Below, piece after piece: positions 43,101 through 60,689 of a stretch of 64,000 nucleotides of DNA. Each line of letters opens with the position of its first letter. Within the stretch, counting starts at the first letter, position 1. This DNA comes from Acanthochromis polyacanthus (taxonomy: Eukaryota > Chordata > Actinopteri > Pomacentridae): the NCBI RefSeq assembly GCF_021347895.1, contig NC_067117.1:18447858-18511857 (forward strand), read 5' to 3'. The notes under the pieces are model-generated. The model saw only the letters and a program-made list of their open reading frames with translations. It made no database searches and was not told where the DNA came from. A program made the translations under genes and the position numbers.

Positions 43101-45629
43101 AAGAAACTAAGGGAGATGATTTCGTAATAATTTCTTCTACTTCAGCGTTATTTGAAGAACTACAACTTTCCCTCCAGTTGTCATATTGGCTTCAGATGTT
43201 TCCATCTTTAATTTGAAGACCAAAGATCCTCGTGCTTGTCATTTTGGTCATTTTAAGTGCCTTACATCCACTTAGATTCATCATTGTCCCTTGTTTCAAG
43301 ACTTCTGGGTCCTGAGATGTGCAAAAGTCTTGTATCTGTTATTTAGCAGTAAATCATTTCATCGCTATTGAAGTTGTGCTGCGTGAAAACCAGAACAAAC
43401 TTTTCCATGCAAACATCCATGGTGGTCATTTACTTGTGTAGATTTGAAAGTTTTTTATCTGCTCCCAGCAGAAATTGCATCAACGAATCAGCACAATAAT
43501 GATTTTAGAGTAGATTCTGAATGTGTGTAATGCTCATAACTTATTTATTTATTCGTCTTCAGCTGTCTGTTGTAATTCTACTTTTTGGGGAAAACAAGCT
43601 GTCTGGGGACATTATGCCAGAGCTGCACCATGTGACTGACAGTGAGACTGACAGTAAATTCTGTCCCTGATATTATTTATTTGCTCGGTATTTCTCTTGC
43701 ACTTTCATCTTCTCTCTTTCCACTCTGTCTCTCTTTACCAATTCCTGCCTGCTTTTAATGCACTTGTTATTAATGTGACTTTCTCTCTCATGTTGGTTCA
43801 TGTTTCGAGTGTCCGTGTCACACCTCCATCAGACTTGCTTGACCTTTTCATAATGCCTGCCGGAGGCTACTGCCTACCCGCCACTATTGCCCCTCTTGAT
43901 TTCTCGTGCTCGCTTGGTTGCTACAGTGACACAAGAGCCCCTATTCAAGGTGTGAAAGCTCGTTGGCTCCTCTGATTCTTGTTTCTGTTTCTTTCTTGTT
44001 TCATTTTCTTCAGCTGTTTCTGTTGCCATAAGCCTTCAGCTGTGTTCTTTCATCAGCCTTGATCTCTTTTGATCTTTCCTCAGCTCCTGTATTTCCTCTT
44101 TCCTCTTTTATGGCTTTCAAGAGCAAGCTGAGAAGACAATTACTGACAAAGAAAAAAAAAGAAACACATATAGTCCTGACATCATGCTTTGTTTTTCCCT
44201 CTTAGAGTTAAAAGGGGCTGGGATGCTCTGTGACTGTCAAAGAGGCTGTGATTGAAGCACTGCATCCAGGTCCATGTCCCAAGAAAGCACATTTCATTAC
44301 AGTTTGATCGAAATTGGAAAAAAGAAATGGATTTGGTGCCTTTAAAGCAAGATAATTTAATTAGTAAATCAGAGCTCATGCTGCGGTGAGTTTAAAAGTC
44401 ATCAGAAATATAGCGCTGCTACAATGTCAGTAGAGGAGAGGGAATTTGGGGGAAAAAAAACATCTTGCTATTTTCAGATAATCATGCCTTTATGCAAAAA
44501 TGTCTCAGGGATGCATTGTTTTAATTGGATGCTTTGTTCAGTTTAATTTATGCAGCCCTTATCCAAATACATATTTAGCTGCGTTTGGACCCTCTCCATC
44601 CACCAGCCCACCCAACAGCCTTCAAAGAGTAGCTGCATTAGCACACAATGTGTACAGCAATTCATGCTTCACTGTTGTTGTTTTTGCAATTAGATGTTTT
44701 AAATGTTGCTACCTGCTGCGTCACAGATTCAAACGTATGAGACCAAACATGATCAGCAGAGATGTAGAGGTTCATGGAATCATGGAGCCGTCCAACAAGT
44801 TTGGGCTAATTTTGTTGTGAAATGATACATAACATAACATAAAGTCAACTTCCGTATAGCAGCACAAAAGCTGGTATATGTTACTATAACTGAATGCTAA
44901 GTGCTTTGTAGGTAGAAGCTCTGTAATACTTCAGCAGTACAACTTTAGAACATAAGGTCTGCTCATTATTTTATTGCTCATTACAATATGCCTCAGGGGT
45001 TACATTGTTTTGTAAAATGAAGGTGATTTCTGTTGGGTTCTACTCGATGAGTGTTTATAAGAAATTTGAGTTGTGTGGTTATATTTGTAGAGCTTGAAGA
45101 CTGAAGAGGGTGTTGATGACAACATTCATGCTTGACAAATGTTTCAGGAACACAACAACAGCATAATTACGAGTCCTCTACGAAGACTGTACGACTATAA
45201 CTGTGATACCTACAAAAGGAATTCCAAAGTATCGGCGAGAAATTGTATAATGTAGCAAACTGGAAACTTTCTCCAAAAGTACAAGTACATGAATGATTCA
45301 GTTTCTCTTTTCATAAAAAAAAGTAGATGCAGAGGCAGCAGAGGAGGTTGCTATTGTTATAACTTCATCTATAAATTGTAGTTGTGTTTTAATAAGGATA
45401 GTGTGGGCACCGACCTGACCTTTCATTTATTCAGCTTTTATATTTAAAACTGTTAGCTCAGACTGCATGAAATTGTGCTGCTACATTTTTATAGCCAATC
45501 ATTGCACATTACAAGAGATGATATGTGTATGTAAAGGTCAACACGGAGCATTTTTACATTCCTTTTGTGTCTATAGAGTGATTACATACAGCGTAGAAAA
45601 TATGACAGGTTGGTTAACTTAGCATCCGT
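40131..45629. other. Region upstream of copine exon A; no gene recognised
   Basis: The copine exon preceding exon A was looked for here and not found. The stretch 42440-42580 has several ATTA/TAATT cores and a CAGCTCGTCCCAGTAG motif, suggesting a possible conserved non-coding element. No transposon was recognised. Confidence 0.45.
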
Positions 45630-46357
45630 ATAATTGAAGGCTCTTTACGTAACCCCTTTGCATAAAGACATTCAACCTCAATACAGGCCTGTGTTGAAAC
45701 CATCATGCTTCACAAAGATCCTAGAATCGCTTGTACAGAGGGCACTTCATTTGTTTAAATTAAGTGTTTCTTTGCCGTGCCCTCTGTTTAGAGCAGGCAT
45801 CAAGGCGCAATCTTAGGGCCTGTGCTGGTCACTTTCTGTGTCTTATAAAAGGGTTACTTTTACAGGAATAAATTATATTTCCTTCTGCATAAAAATGCTC
45901 ATTGAGGCAACTTTCCCATCAGTACTGGGTAATGGTGACATTTTATATATGAATGCACCAGTGGTGACTTTTAAGCCCTGGGACACTGTTTATCGCTCTG
46001 CATTAAGATTTATCACTGGTTATAATTAGCACACTCATCACGGAGCCGGATTGTAAGGTTAGATAGCCCTCATTCTCTGTGACAGACACTGGGGTTTATT
46101 TATTCATAAGGCATTTACTGGTTTTATAACCTGCAGAACAATCCAAAGCCTGACTTATTTTTATCTTTATCTCAGTTTACTTCCAGCTGCTCTTGTTTAA
46201 GTTGATTAGTTTTTCAATTGCAATATTTTGTATTACTTTACTAACTTTGCTTTTAATAATTTTGTTGTTTTTGTTCTCCAGGTTTATCATTTCTTTGCCT
46301 GCAAAAATAATACCTCAATGTATTCCAGTTTTAAATAAAGTTTGAATGAATGAATGA
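45630..46357 (+). mobile_element. LINE remnant (CR1/L2-type), 3' end
   Basis: Translated pieces YRPV...FTKILESLVQRAL (45678-45750), a GPVL-like motif near 45817, and GNGDILYMNAPVV followed by DTVYRSALRFITG (45928-46018) match the reverse transcriptase and C-terminal region of CR1/L2-clade LINEs. The copy ends in AAATAAAGTTTGAATGAATG. Large internal deletions and frameshifts make it inactive. Confidence 0.8.
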
Positions 46358-46573
46358 GTATAAATGTGAAAGATGCGCACCTGACACCTGCATGTGTCTG
46401 TGTTGAAGAAATTAATTAAATATTGGTTTAAACATTGGTAAAACTAGTTTTCCTATTTATTTGGTACAAAAGTGTGAATTAAATCTTGAGTATTATTTGA
46501 TGTCAAGCATTGTAGACCACTGGTTTGTTTTTATAAGTTGCTTTTACAGTACAACAATAGCAATATTCACTGT
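46358..46573. other. Short gene-free gap between LINE and SINE
   Basis: Nothing recognised. Confidence 0.4.
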
Positions 46574-46967
46574 GGACAATTTCAAACATGGGCTGCACAG
46601 TGCGTAGTGGTTAGCACTTTCGCCTTGCAGCAAGTAGATCCCTGGTTCAAATCCCGGTCTGCAATCTTTCTGCATGGAGTTTGCATGTTCTCCCTATGCG
46701 GGCGTGGGTTTTCTCTGGGCACTCCAGCTTCCTCCCACAATCCAAAAATATGCTGAGGTTAATTGGTTACTCTAAATTGTCCATAGGTGTGAATGTGAGT
46801 GTGATTGTCTGTCTGTATATGTAGCCCTGTGACAGACTGGTGACCTGTCCAGGGTGTCCCCTGCCTTCACCCGAGTCAGCTGGGATAGGCTCCAGCACCC
46901 CCCACGACCCTAGTGAGGATAAAGCGGTGTTTAGAGAATGCATGGATGGATGGACAATTTCAAACAT
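46574..46967 (+). mobile_element. tRNA-derived SINE with a perfect 16-bp target duplication
   Basis: The SINE body is 46590-46951 (362 bp). Its head has an A-box-like GTAGTGGTTAGCAC and a B-box GGTTCAAATCC (46644-46654) for RNA polymerase III. The body has GGAGTTTGCATGTTCTCCC and CAGCTGGGATAGGCTCCAGC. The tail is GGATGGATGG. Exact copies of GGACAATTTCAAACAT flank it at 46574-46589 and 46952-46967. It presumably relied on a LINE partner for mobility. I do not assign a database name. Confidence 0.93.
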
Positions 46968-52035
<5,068 letters not shown>

Positions 52036-52550
52036 AAATGCACCGATCAGGCATACCATTACGACCACCTGCCTAATATCGTGTTGGTCTCCTTTATACA
52101 GCGAAAACTCATCTGACCCAGTGGGGCAAGGACACAGGACCTCTGGGGATGTCCTGTGGCAGCGGGATGGTGACAGTGAATTCTGTGGGTGCTGTGGGTT
52201 GCAGGGTGGGAACTACCTAGATCAGGCTTGTCCTGATACATCCCACAGGTGCTCAATAATGTTTGGATCTGGGGAGTGTGGAACCTAGGTGAAGGAACCT
52301 TATCTCTGTCATGTTTCCTGAACAGTTTTTGCAGTGTGTAGGGGTTCATTGTCCCACTGAGGGTAGCAACTGGCATCAAGGAGTGCTGTTGCGGGGGGCG
52401 GCAGGCAATGTTTAATGGGGTGATACATGTCAAACGTCCACATGAATGTTAGGAGTCAAGGTTTCCCAGAACATTGCATTGAAACAAGATGATCAATGTT
52501 ATTCATTTCACCTGTCAGTGGTCATGATGGTGTGGCTGATCGATGTATAC
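52036..52550 (-). mobile_element. Deleted Tc1-like element, second family, copy 2
   Basis: The ends GCACCGATCAGGCATACCAT and, in reverse, ATACATCGATCAGCCACACC are inverted copies. GACCACCTGCCTAATATCGT, TTTTTGCAGTGTGTAGGGG and CCACATGAATGTTAGGAGTC are landmarks shared with the 21.85-kb copy. A minus-strand open frame (52433-52059) contains the C-terminal transposase remnant with a changed sequence. Most of the catalytic domain is missing. Confidence 0.87.
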
Positions 52551-52994
52551 TGATATCGGCAATTGCCTTAAATTACTCGGACAATATCGGTCTATCGAAT
52601 ATCTGCAAAAATCCAATGCCATGCATCCATAATTTATAGTAAAAACAGGCCTACATGACTACTCAATCATCCACCTTGAAACTCTAATATTAGCTATGTT
52701 TAATAAATCCTGGGCTAGGAAAGCTCTTTGAAGTTCATTGTGGTTAAAAATGCCCGATGGAGGCGCTTAAAAAGAGACACCTTTTTTAGTTGCTAAAGAT
52801 TGGTGTTTAGAGAACATAAAATTTACATCCAACGGTGATAATATGTCACTAAATAAAAGCAGATACTGAATGAATGTCTTCCTCAAGGACATTTAAAGCA
52901 GCATGGTTTGTATTATGAAGGCTGTCGTCACGCCTCTTGAATAAAAAAGCACTTCCAGGGAGACGGCATGAACAGCAGCATCTTCTAGTACCGC
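52551..52994. other. No recognisable gene
   Basis: AT-rich; nothing supported. Confidence 0.4.
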
Positions 52995-53260
52995 ATTCCT
53001 ACACAACTAAGCTGCATTCTCAATTAAATTATAGGGGAGTTAATTTCCGCATGGATTGCATTTATCTTTGCCATTTGTTTTATTGCTTTATTGTCACTCC
53101 CTTGTAGTCATATTTTAGATGGTGTAGGAATCATAACCTAGAAAATAGAGGAGAAAATTCAATCATTTAGTGAAAGGGTTGTATTTTAACCAAACCAGGA
53201 CATTTTCCTGAACATGATTAAGTAGTGTTGGTGCCAAAACCTGAACAAACAGCAAATATA
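52995..53260 (+). mobile_element. Unclassified TIR repeat, family copy 3 (partial)
   Basis: It starts with ATTCCTACACAACTAAGCTG and CATTCTCAATTA, the left end shared with copy 2. It later has ATTTTAACCAAACCAGGACA and AGTAGTGTTGGTGCCAAAAC, the internal motif of copies 1 and 2. The opposite inverted end was not found, so this copy is truncated or decayed. Confidence 0.55.
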
Positions 53261-53977
53261 ATCACAATAAGAAAGTGAGAACAAAACTTACATGTAAGAA
53301 CTACTACATCATGATCTTTCCCATTGTCTAGAAAATACCTTTCATTCAAAAAATTTATGTTGAAATGAAAGGGACAAGTGGAAGCAGTGGTGTCCAGCGG
53401 ATAGAGGAGGCTTAATAAGGTTTAAAGTGGAAAGAACAAAGTAAAAAATGAGGCAAAATAGATGGAAGCATTGGAAAACAGTGGAATATTGAAAAAAAAA
53501 AAAGAGAGAAATGAGCAGATGGGGAGACGAAAGAGGCAATATGGAGGAAGCAATATAGGAAAATGCGGAGGTGGAAGAAGGAGCGTAATCTGTTTATAAG
53601 AGAGGGAGAGGAGCACTGGGTAAAGCATATGGAGCACAGTGTTATTACACCAGATGATATATCAAAAAACCTTTCCCTGGCCTTTATCTCAACCTCTCAA
53701 ATTATTGCAGTGTTGTCATTTGTCTTCCCTATTACTTGGCTGTCTTGTTATTTTCCTGATTGCAAAATTTAATACAATCTATATGAGCCTTGATACATAA
53801 CAGTGATATAAACATCCACAGATTGTAAAGTTTAATGTAACTGGGGATACTTTGTCTACACATAAGTTTCTCCCATCCATCTTACACTCATAACAAAACC
53901 ACTAGCAGTAGCAATTCATAAATAAAGCTCTCTTCATCGCCTCAATCGTCCAAACTGTAATGCTGGCATTGCTTTAG
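53261..53977. other. No recognisable gene
   Basis: Purine-rich around 53430-53590 on the plus strand; otherwise nothing recognised. Confidence 0.4.
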
Positions 53978-54172
53978 TGTCAGATCGATGGCAGAACCAA
54001 GCAGGATCGTTTTTCCCACCAGCTGCTGAATTATTCAGGCCAAGGCTTCCTCTGGGGAGATTCCTGCTCGGCCTGCCAGACAGACACAGCGAGCCTGCAG
54101 CCTGGCAGGGATGTTTGGGATCCTCACAAAATTCCCAACAGCGTGAACTGCACCCGAGTCAACGGAGGTCAG
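53978..54172 (+). CDS. Candidate exon of an unidentified cysteine-containing protein
   Basis: This segment is exactly 65 codons, with GCTTTAG before it and a strong donor CAG|GTAACG after it, in phase 0 at both ends. The reading starts CQIDGRTKQDRFSHQ, continues NYSGQGFLWGDSCSACQTD and ends KIPNSVNCTRVNGGQ. It has four Cys and possible N-glycosylation sites (NYS, NCT), as in an extracellular or luminal domain. Base composition is much richer in GC than the flanks. A second plus-strand frame is also open here, so the coding frame is not certain. I do not recognise the protein. It lies in the presumed first copine intron, on the opposite strand. No neighbouring exons were found. Confidence 0.4.
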
Positions 54173-54815
54173 GTAACGGACAGCAGCACGCACTGTACGA
54201 CCAGAGCCCCGACAAAATGAGATTCATTGTTTATTTATAGTTGGCTTTGTCCATTTTTCTGTGAGCTACAAAATGGGATGTGTGACTTCTTACTTTTAAA
54301 ATTGTTGTCTAAGTTAGAGTATTCCATGCTCGTTCAGATGCTATCACACAACAGAGATGAGTTTGTATTTTGTAGGTAAATGCAAGACAGCATCTTATGC
54401 GCCTCTCCAATTTAAAAAAAAATAAAATAAAATTCCAGCTCTTTGCCTTTACAACTTTATGCAAAGTAACTGCAGCAGGATTCTTGAGATGAAAAGCAAA
54501 ATGGAAATGAAAGCGCACCCATGTCGTAAAACTAATATCCAGGGAGAAAGTTTAGAAAATGCATCAGAGTAGGTCAGTATAAAACGTGATTGTTTCAGTG
54601 AAGTGGGTCACTGTAGAGTGAGAGTCTCATGGTCATTTGTCTGACCATGTCTGCCCCTAAGACAAGCTTCTTTAGATAATGAGCTACTCTAGATTTCACA
54701 ACAACCGTGGCTCAAATCATTCGATGGCACAAACGGCATGCAGCAGGTCTGAATAATGTTAAGCCTGAGAGTGTACAGCCATGTTTGCGAATCCGTGAAG
54801 CTGTACTTCTACAGA
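54173..54815. other. No recognisable gene
   Basis: AT-rich with an A-rich run near 54413; nothing recognised. Confidence 0.4.
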
Positions 54816-55290
54816 GGTGCTTTAATCTAAATGCAAATGTTGACATGCTAATGTTTAGAAGGTATAATTTACCATGTCCACCATCCTAGTTTAGTGTGTT
54901 ACTTTGCTACAATGCACTAAACACAGTACACAAATACAGCTGAGGCTGATCAGAAGTTTATTAGGTGTGCAGGATTTTTAATCATAAACCAAAGAATTAT
55001 ACAGATTGAAAGTCTCTATGGAGCTGACTGAAAGGTTATGGAATCACCTAAATTCATCATGTGGGGAGAATGAATGTCTGTAGTCTGCAAATTGAATGGA
55101 AGTCTATCTATTTTCTAAGACATTTAACCTTAAACCAAAAGGGACATATGAAATGTGGAAATGAATGTGATGGTGGCACTAAAAAGTCAGAAGATCACCG
55201 ATGTGAAGATGAGTCATATGGGAACCACAAATATCTGCACAAAATATTCAGTAAATTCATCCTCAACAGCTTAGATATGTCATTATGCTA
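54816..55290 (+). repeat. Fish dispersed repeat (CAGCTGAGGCTGAT family), long copy
   Basis: TGCTAATGTTTAGAAGGTAT, CACTAAACACAGTACACAAA, CAGCTGAGGCTGAT, AATCATAAACCAAAGAATTA, GAGAATGAATGTCTGTAGTC and AAAAGTCAGAAGATCACCGA follow each other in the order I recall for a repeat widespread in percomorph intergenic DNA. Related fragments are at 13820-14040 and 57700-57775. It has no coding capacity and no transposon class that I can assign. Confidence 0.65.
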
Positions 55291-55435
55291 GTAAACTCTG
55301 ACTTGTGTTTGGCAGAACATGAAATTCAGGAATCTATTCACAAACAACAATACCAACTGCATGGTGGTAGAAGAGACAGTAGAAAACTGTCTTCAATTTT
55401 TAGTTTTTACGTGTTATTTTTAACACGCCTATTTT

Positions 55436-55832
55436 AGATTCCAGTGTTTCCTCAGTGGGGAGCCGTCTGCATCTGGGGCTTTGGCAGGGCCAGGGCCAAG
55501 TGGCCCTGGAGCTAGGTGGCCTGTTGGCCCTGATGGGGCCTGCTGCTGCCCCGGGTGCAGGCGACTCTCATTGATGGTGTTTCCTCTTTCTGGTGCTTCT
55601 GCTCTCAGCCAATACACACTATTATTTCTTTTACAATAGTGTGCGTGTGTGTCTGACTGTCTGCGTGTGTATGTCTATGTCTTCTTAGGAAGTATTTTGT
55701 GGGCTAGGGTTTGGGAGGGATGTGGGCCATTGTCTTTTTATTGTTTTTTATTGTTTGTTTTTAAATTGTTAAGCACTTTGTGCTACTTTTGTATGAAAAG
55801 TGCTATACAAATAAACTCTGATTGATTGATTG
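55436..55832 (+). mobile_element. LINE 3' UTR and tail
   Basis: A GC-rich block (55480-55570) is followed by TTAAGCACTTTGTGCTACTT, GTGCTATACAAATAAACT and a (GATT)n tail. This CACTTTGTG...TATACAAATAAA...GATTGATT order is the usual 3' end of fish L2/CR1-type LINEs. No reverse transcriptase is left. Confidence 0.75.
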
Positions 55833-57699
55833 AAAACGGACATCAGAGTCGACAGGATTCCTCTACTGAGAGCAATGAATATGTGTAGAAAGTTACATGG
55901 GAAACTATGTAGTAATTATAGAGTTGTGATCTGGAAAGATAAGATCAGGAAGACATACTGTAGCAATTTAATAGTGCAATCACTCATGGTATGCCGGACT
56001 CACACTGCAGGAATTTTGGGCCAATTAGTTTTACCCTTGCTGACAATAGGAGGAGAAATCTGGTTTGGGACTTTAGTCGAAACCAATCTTCAGCCCCAAT
56101 TATTTGGTAATGTGAGGAGCTTAAAGATCCAGTCTCAAATCTCCTGAACTGCTCACTAACTCACCACGGTTGCCTTGATTTTTTTAAAATATGTTTAATA
56201 TTCACAAGTTAAAATCAGGATGTGTTTTCAAACGATGACCACAATAGTGTCTGGAGCAGCCAATACTGTCGACAAGCAACGCTGAAAAGTCCAGCTTTTG
56301 AGATTAACATTAGCGAACATACAATAATTAAAACTAAGAAAAACCTCTCCCTGGATAACAGACAATCCTTGTTTACCACATGTCTTCATCCATTTTCTCA
56401 TCCAGATTTGTTTTATCCCACTGCAAAGGGATGTTAGCATTACACGAAGCTTTCTCACTACACCGTCTAGTTTGTTTATATCTTCTTCCCCATGACATTG
56501 TGCGGGGTTATGGAGCCCAAACTATACACATTTTAACTAATAAAAATATATACAAGCTGATTCAAAATTACCTATAAAAAGCAGACACAATGTTATACTG
56601 TCTATATACTTTTCAGTAGCAATAATATGAAATCTTTGATTTGCTACAAAATCAGCCTTAGTATTTTCTGGTTGATCAAAACAGTAGGGATTGTTGTGAT
56701 AAAAAAAAAACATCTGCATGGAAACAACAGCTAAAGAAGTGCTGTGCAAAACATTTCTGCCCAGAAGTAGCAGTAATTGAACATAATTCGAGTTCAATAA
56801 GTACATGTGTAGTCCTCCAGACTTCGCCTCTGGTGAGGTGCTGCTCTGCTCCCTGGTTTCTCCATCATGCATGATAATTGCACTAATATTCTGTAATGTG
56901 TGGTGCACCATTATTTTAAAAATCTTGTCATGTGTGCATGTCTGAGTATAGAGAAAAGAATATCTGTGAAGTTTTACTTTATGTGTATGATGCAACCCAA
57001 TTTCAAAATCCGTCAGAATTTTTAAAATTTCTGTGGTGTGAGTCCAGCATAAGTAAAGTTATGAAGTGGAGCTCAAAGGACTGTTGGACTGAGAGACACA
57101 GGAGCACAGCACTACAATGAGTGTCCTTCGTTCTCTGTCCTGATGTCATTCACTGTTCTCTTTCTGTCTTTTGTTCCGGAGTTGTGTTGTGTAATTAGTA
57201 CATTTTGCTTTTGTTCACATCTCATATCAGGTTTACTTTGTAAGATGACCATCAAACCTCTAGATAATTTTGACATGATCGTGATCCATTTAAAGTCGAT
57301 GTGCTTCTTGATTTGATGCAGAGTTGTTCACAGATTTCTGTATTCAAGATATTGTGATAGAATTGAATGTGTATGTGTACTTTCTTTGAGTTACACAGAA
57401 TAAAACCATGTGACTGTACTTCTTAAGCAGAGGAGCAGCTGGACGACTTTTCTCTTTTTTTTGGTTCATGTTTCACCTCTTGTCCAACCTCTCAGTTCTT
57501 AACTGAAGAAGCCTCTTGGATAAGAAGGGAGAAGAGAGAATTACAATGACCTGGATGACTGAGAATCTGCACAGAGTCAACTATATCTTACTGACTGAAA
57601 GAAAAGAGTAAATGCTTTCAAGTGGAACCTACTGATTGCTTCACCCTTTATGTTCATATCATTTAACTCAACTCCAATGCATTCCTGTCAAATAAAAGC
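55833..57699. other. No recognisable gene
   Basis: AT-rich; none of the open frames shows a known domain. Confidence 0.45.
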
Positions 57700-57775
57700 A
57701 TTGCAAAGACATTTCAGTCTGACCCAAAGTGGTACACTGACCGTACAACCTGAACACTGCTAACACGATTAGAAA
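57700..57775 (+). repeat. Fish dispersed repeat, 3' fragment
   Basis: GACATTTCAGTCTGACCCAA, GTGGTACACTGACCG and the following ACACTGCTAACACGATTAGA correspond to the 3' end I recall for the family at 54816-55290. Confidence 0.5.
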
Positions 57776-60689
57776 GTGTGGAAAGTTTAGAATATTAATT
57801 GGATAAATTTTAAAATAAGACAATGACAAATGACACTTCAAAAATCACAGTGACCAACTGTAGGAAACGGCAAACACATCAGCCGATACTATGAGGATAA
57901 GGAAGTAAAGTGCTATAGCATCACTACCTTCCGTAAGGGACTGACTTATTTTGAGAGCTGACAGAAAAAAAGTGCATATACAGCTTTATGTGTAGTTATT
58001 TCAGTTTGAATATAATCCACAACAATAACTGTCCTAACCCATCAGCTATGAGATCATTGCACCATGAAGGCAGCCACAAGTACCAGAGGAACACCAACAC
58101 ACTCTCTCTCACACACTTTTTTTTTTTCACTCATTCATTATCTATATTTGCTCGAGGCGGTGGTAGCTCCATAATCAAAACCAGTCCTCTCAACCCACAT
58201 ACTTTTCACACTTGTCCAGCTTTACAACACATGACTATCTTGCCCAATCAGCCCGTCCTGCACTGAGGGGCATTGAGCCAGAGCTGAAACAGCACTGCAG
58301 GCTGAGAATAAGCAAACCATTTCAGAGCTACTCCGAGGAGGGACCTCCATCCTGCAGCATACACTACAAGATGCTGACTGGCCCACATCTGGTAAAAACT
58401 GAATTCTAATCAGTGATGGCTGTTTTCATTCATTTTGTGAGATTAATTATAATGTGAGACTTTTTTTTTCCCCGAGTGTCAAGAAATCAGCCTTCAGTGT
58501 TCTGCAGGTACATTAAATGAAGGATCTCTGAATTAACTGTCGACTTAAATTAACTGCACCCACAACGCTACCTGAAGTGAACTTTGAACTGTCAAAATAA
58601 TACTCGGTGTCTTCAGATGAAAGTCCTCTCAATGTTGTGGGTAAATTGGACATGTGATACATTTGCTGATAAAGAGCTCAGGAACGTGAGACTTCTGAGT
58701 TTCTGCTTATTGGTTCAGTCAAATGTCAACAGGGAAATACGCTGGCAGATCCAAACCTGAGAACACACAGCAGCAGCAAGCCAGCAGTGAGATGAGCTCA
58801 TTAGCTGAAGCATGCCACATATTACTTCTGATTTAAAGCATCACAAATTAAAATTACCTCCATCTTGTTAGGAAATTTGTCCAAATAACACTGATACTAA
58901 TACTGGAATACATCAGAAAAAGAGATGTAATTCTAGATATGCTGCAGCATGCAGAGAATCTTTTGGGACCAGCCAGCACACTGAGAAACTAAAACTATTA
59001 AGTGTGCTAAAATAGAAACTTTGTGATAGTTTTAACACCTGCACACACACTTGATTCACCAGCTACAGTCAGCATCCAATCACCTGTATTCATGACCATC
59101 ACTGGTGTGACGCTCGAAACAAATTAGTTCATTTTAGTCAATTAAAATGCATCGCTGGTCGTGATTTGGCTCTCATGAGGAGGAAACCGCCCCATCCTTC
59201 TAATTGCAAGGTGATGGTAGCTGTCCACAGCTGTGACTCACCTTCCTCAGTAGCTCTGACTGAGAGCTATTAAGCTCCCATTACTCCATCACATATGCCG
59301 TGGACAGATGCTTCTACCACAGCACAATGGGTGCAATTCACACAGATAAATGACTGTTCATGCACCTGTCATGTTTATCTGAAGACTTTGATGCTCAGAG
59401 TTTTAATACATTCCGTTTTTATGTTTTATCTTTGGATTTTAGGAGAAACAAAAAGAAATTTTTTCCGAGTATGTCTTTGAGATGACTTTGGAAACACTTA
59501 ATACCTCTGCTGGAAGCGGTTTCATACGTATCAAACCCGGTCTGAGTACTTGCAGTGGTATATTGTTGCACAGAGGGCACAGCAAATCTGAGATTTAGGA
59601 GGTTTAATAATACAGGCATATCTTCTTCTTCTGACCTTCCTGTGCAGTTTTGGAAACAAGTATATATCTGTGCGTTCACTCATAGTACTGACAGTACATT
59701 AAAAATCTTCCTGCATCTGGTCCTACTAATGAAAGAGATGGTGCAAATGCATGTAAAGCCAACATTTAGAACTTTGTCTGCTGGTACAATGTAAATGAAA
59801 TATAAAGAAATGATCATTTATGTTAATGTGCCCTTGGTGATCACTCATCTATAATTATCTCCAAGCATTAAATTGGTGATCCTATGCAATTAGTACATCT
59901 GTTTTCTCTATGGACAGCATGTATTTGTTGTGAGCACTTTGGTAGTGAGAGCCTGCAGAGATGTGCCCTTTTGGCTTTGTTAGGTTTGTCAATAGCTCCA
60001 GCTAAAAAGTCAATGAATCCAATTATGCAATAGCGTAATGACTCATGAGATAGAGCAATAGCCTCAGTCCAGTATATCTTTGATAAAATCTTAATCAGGG
60101 ACTAGTACAAACAAGTTATGTAGCCCAGTCACAAGTTAATAAAGGCTTCTCCACTATGGTGGACTATTCAGGCCACCCATTACTCCCCACATGCACATAA
60201 AACACATTTAAACACTCATCAGTCCCTGACTTGAGGGATTCATGGAGATTTTAACTTTCCCAATAGGAAACATATGTATGCAAATGTGCAAGTGACTGCT
60301 TTGAATGTGTTGATCATGTATAGGAGAGATTTATTTTGTCACAGTAACTTGTTCAATTGCATTTCTGATTGTATAATAATGCTCCTATGATTTAGAGCTG
60401 GTTTCAATAGATTAAAAAAATTATGCAGTTTAGTCTTTTTGAGCACTGTTTTCTGTTACGTAAATGTCTGCACTCTCCTGTATTGCTCGGTTTTTTCTGG
60501 AAATGTGGCCGTGAGCATTGGAGTTTTCACCTTTCATAATAAAGCTGACTGCAGCATTGCTGATAACATTGAGGCTTAAAAAGAAAAATGTCTGCTTTAT
60601 TTCACAAAAAAACAACATTGCAGCCATCTATGTTTATCGAACAACTGATAGATATATGTGGAAAAATTTCTTATCAGATTATCAGTTAC
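57776..60689. other. No recognisable gene
   Basis: A GC-richer island at about 58240-58400 is open on the plus strand and ends near CTG|GTAAAA, but I cannot assign it. The stretch 59050-59290 resembles conserved non-coding DNA. Neither is proven. Confidence 0.4.

Noticed and set aside
53978..54240. ATG-starting frame at 53977-54240 as the real coding frame of the GC-rich island
   Set aside because: It is open but has no matching splice-phase logic. The frame that ends at the CAG|GTAACG donor gives a more protein-like, Cys-containing text; this is a preference, not proof.
59237..59300. Minus-strand donor-like GAGGAAG|GTGAGTCAC as a possible upstream copine exon
   Set aside because: The phase does not fit exon A, the best frame reaches a stop shortly upstream, and no copine text is present.
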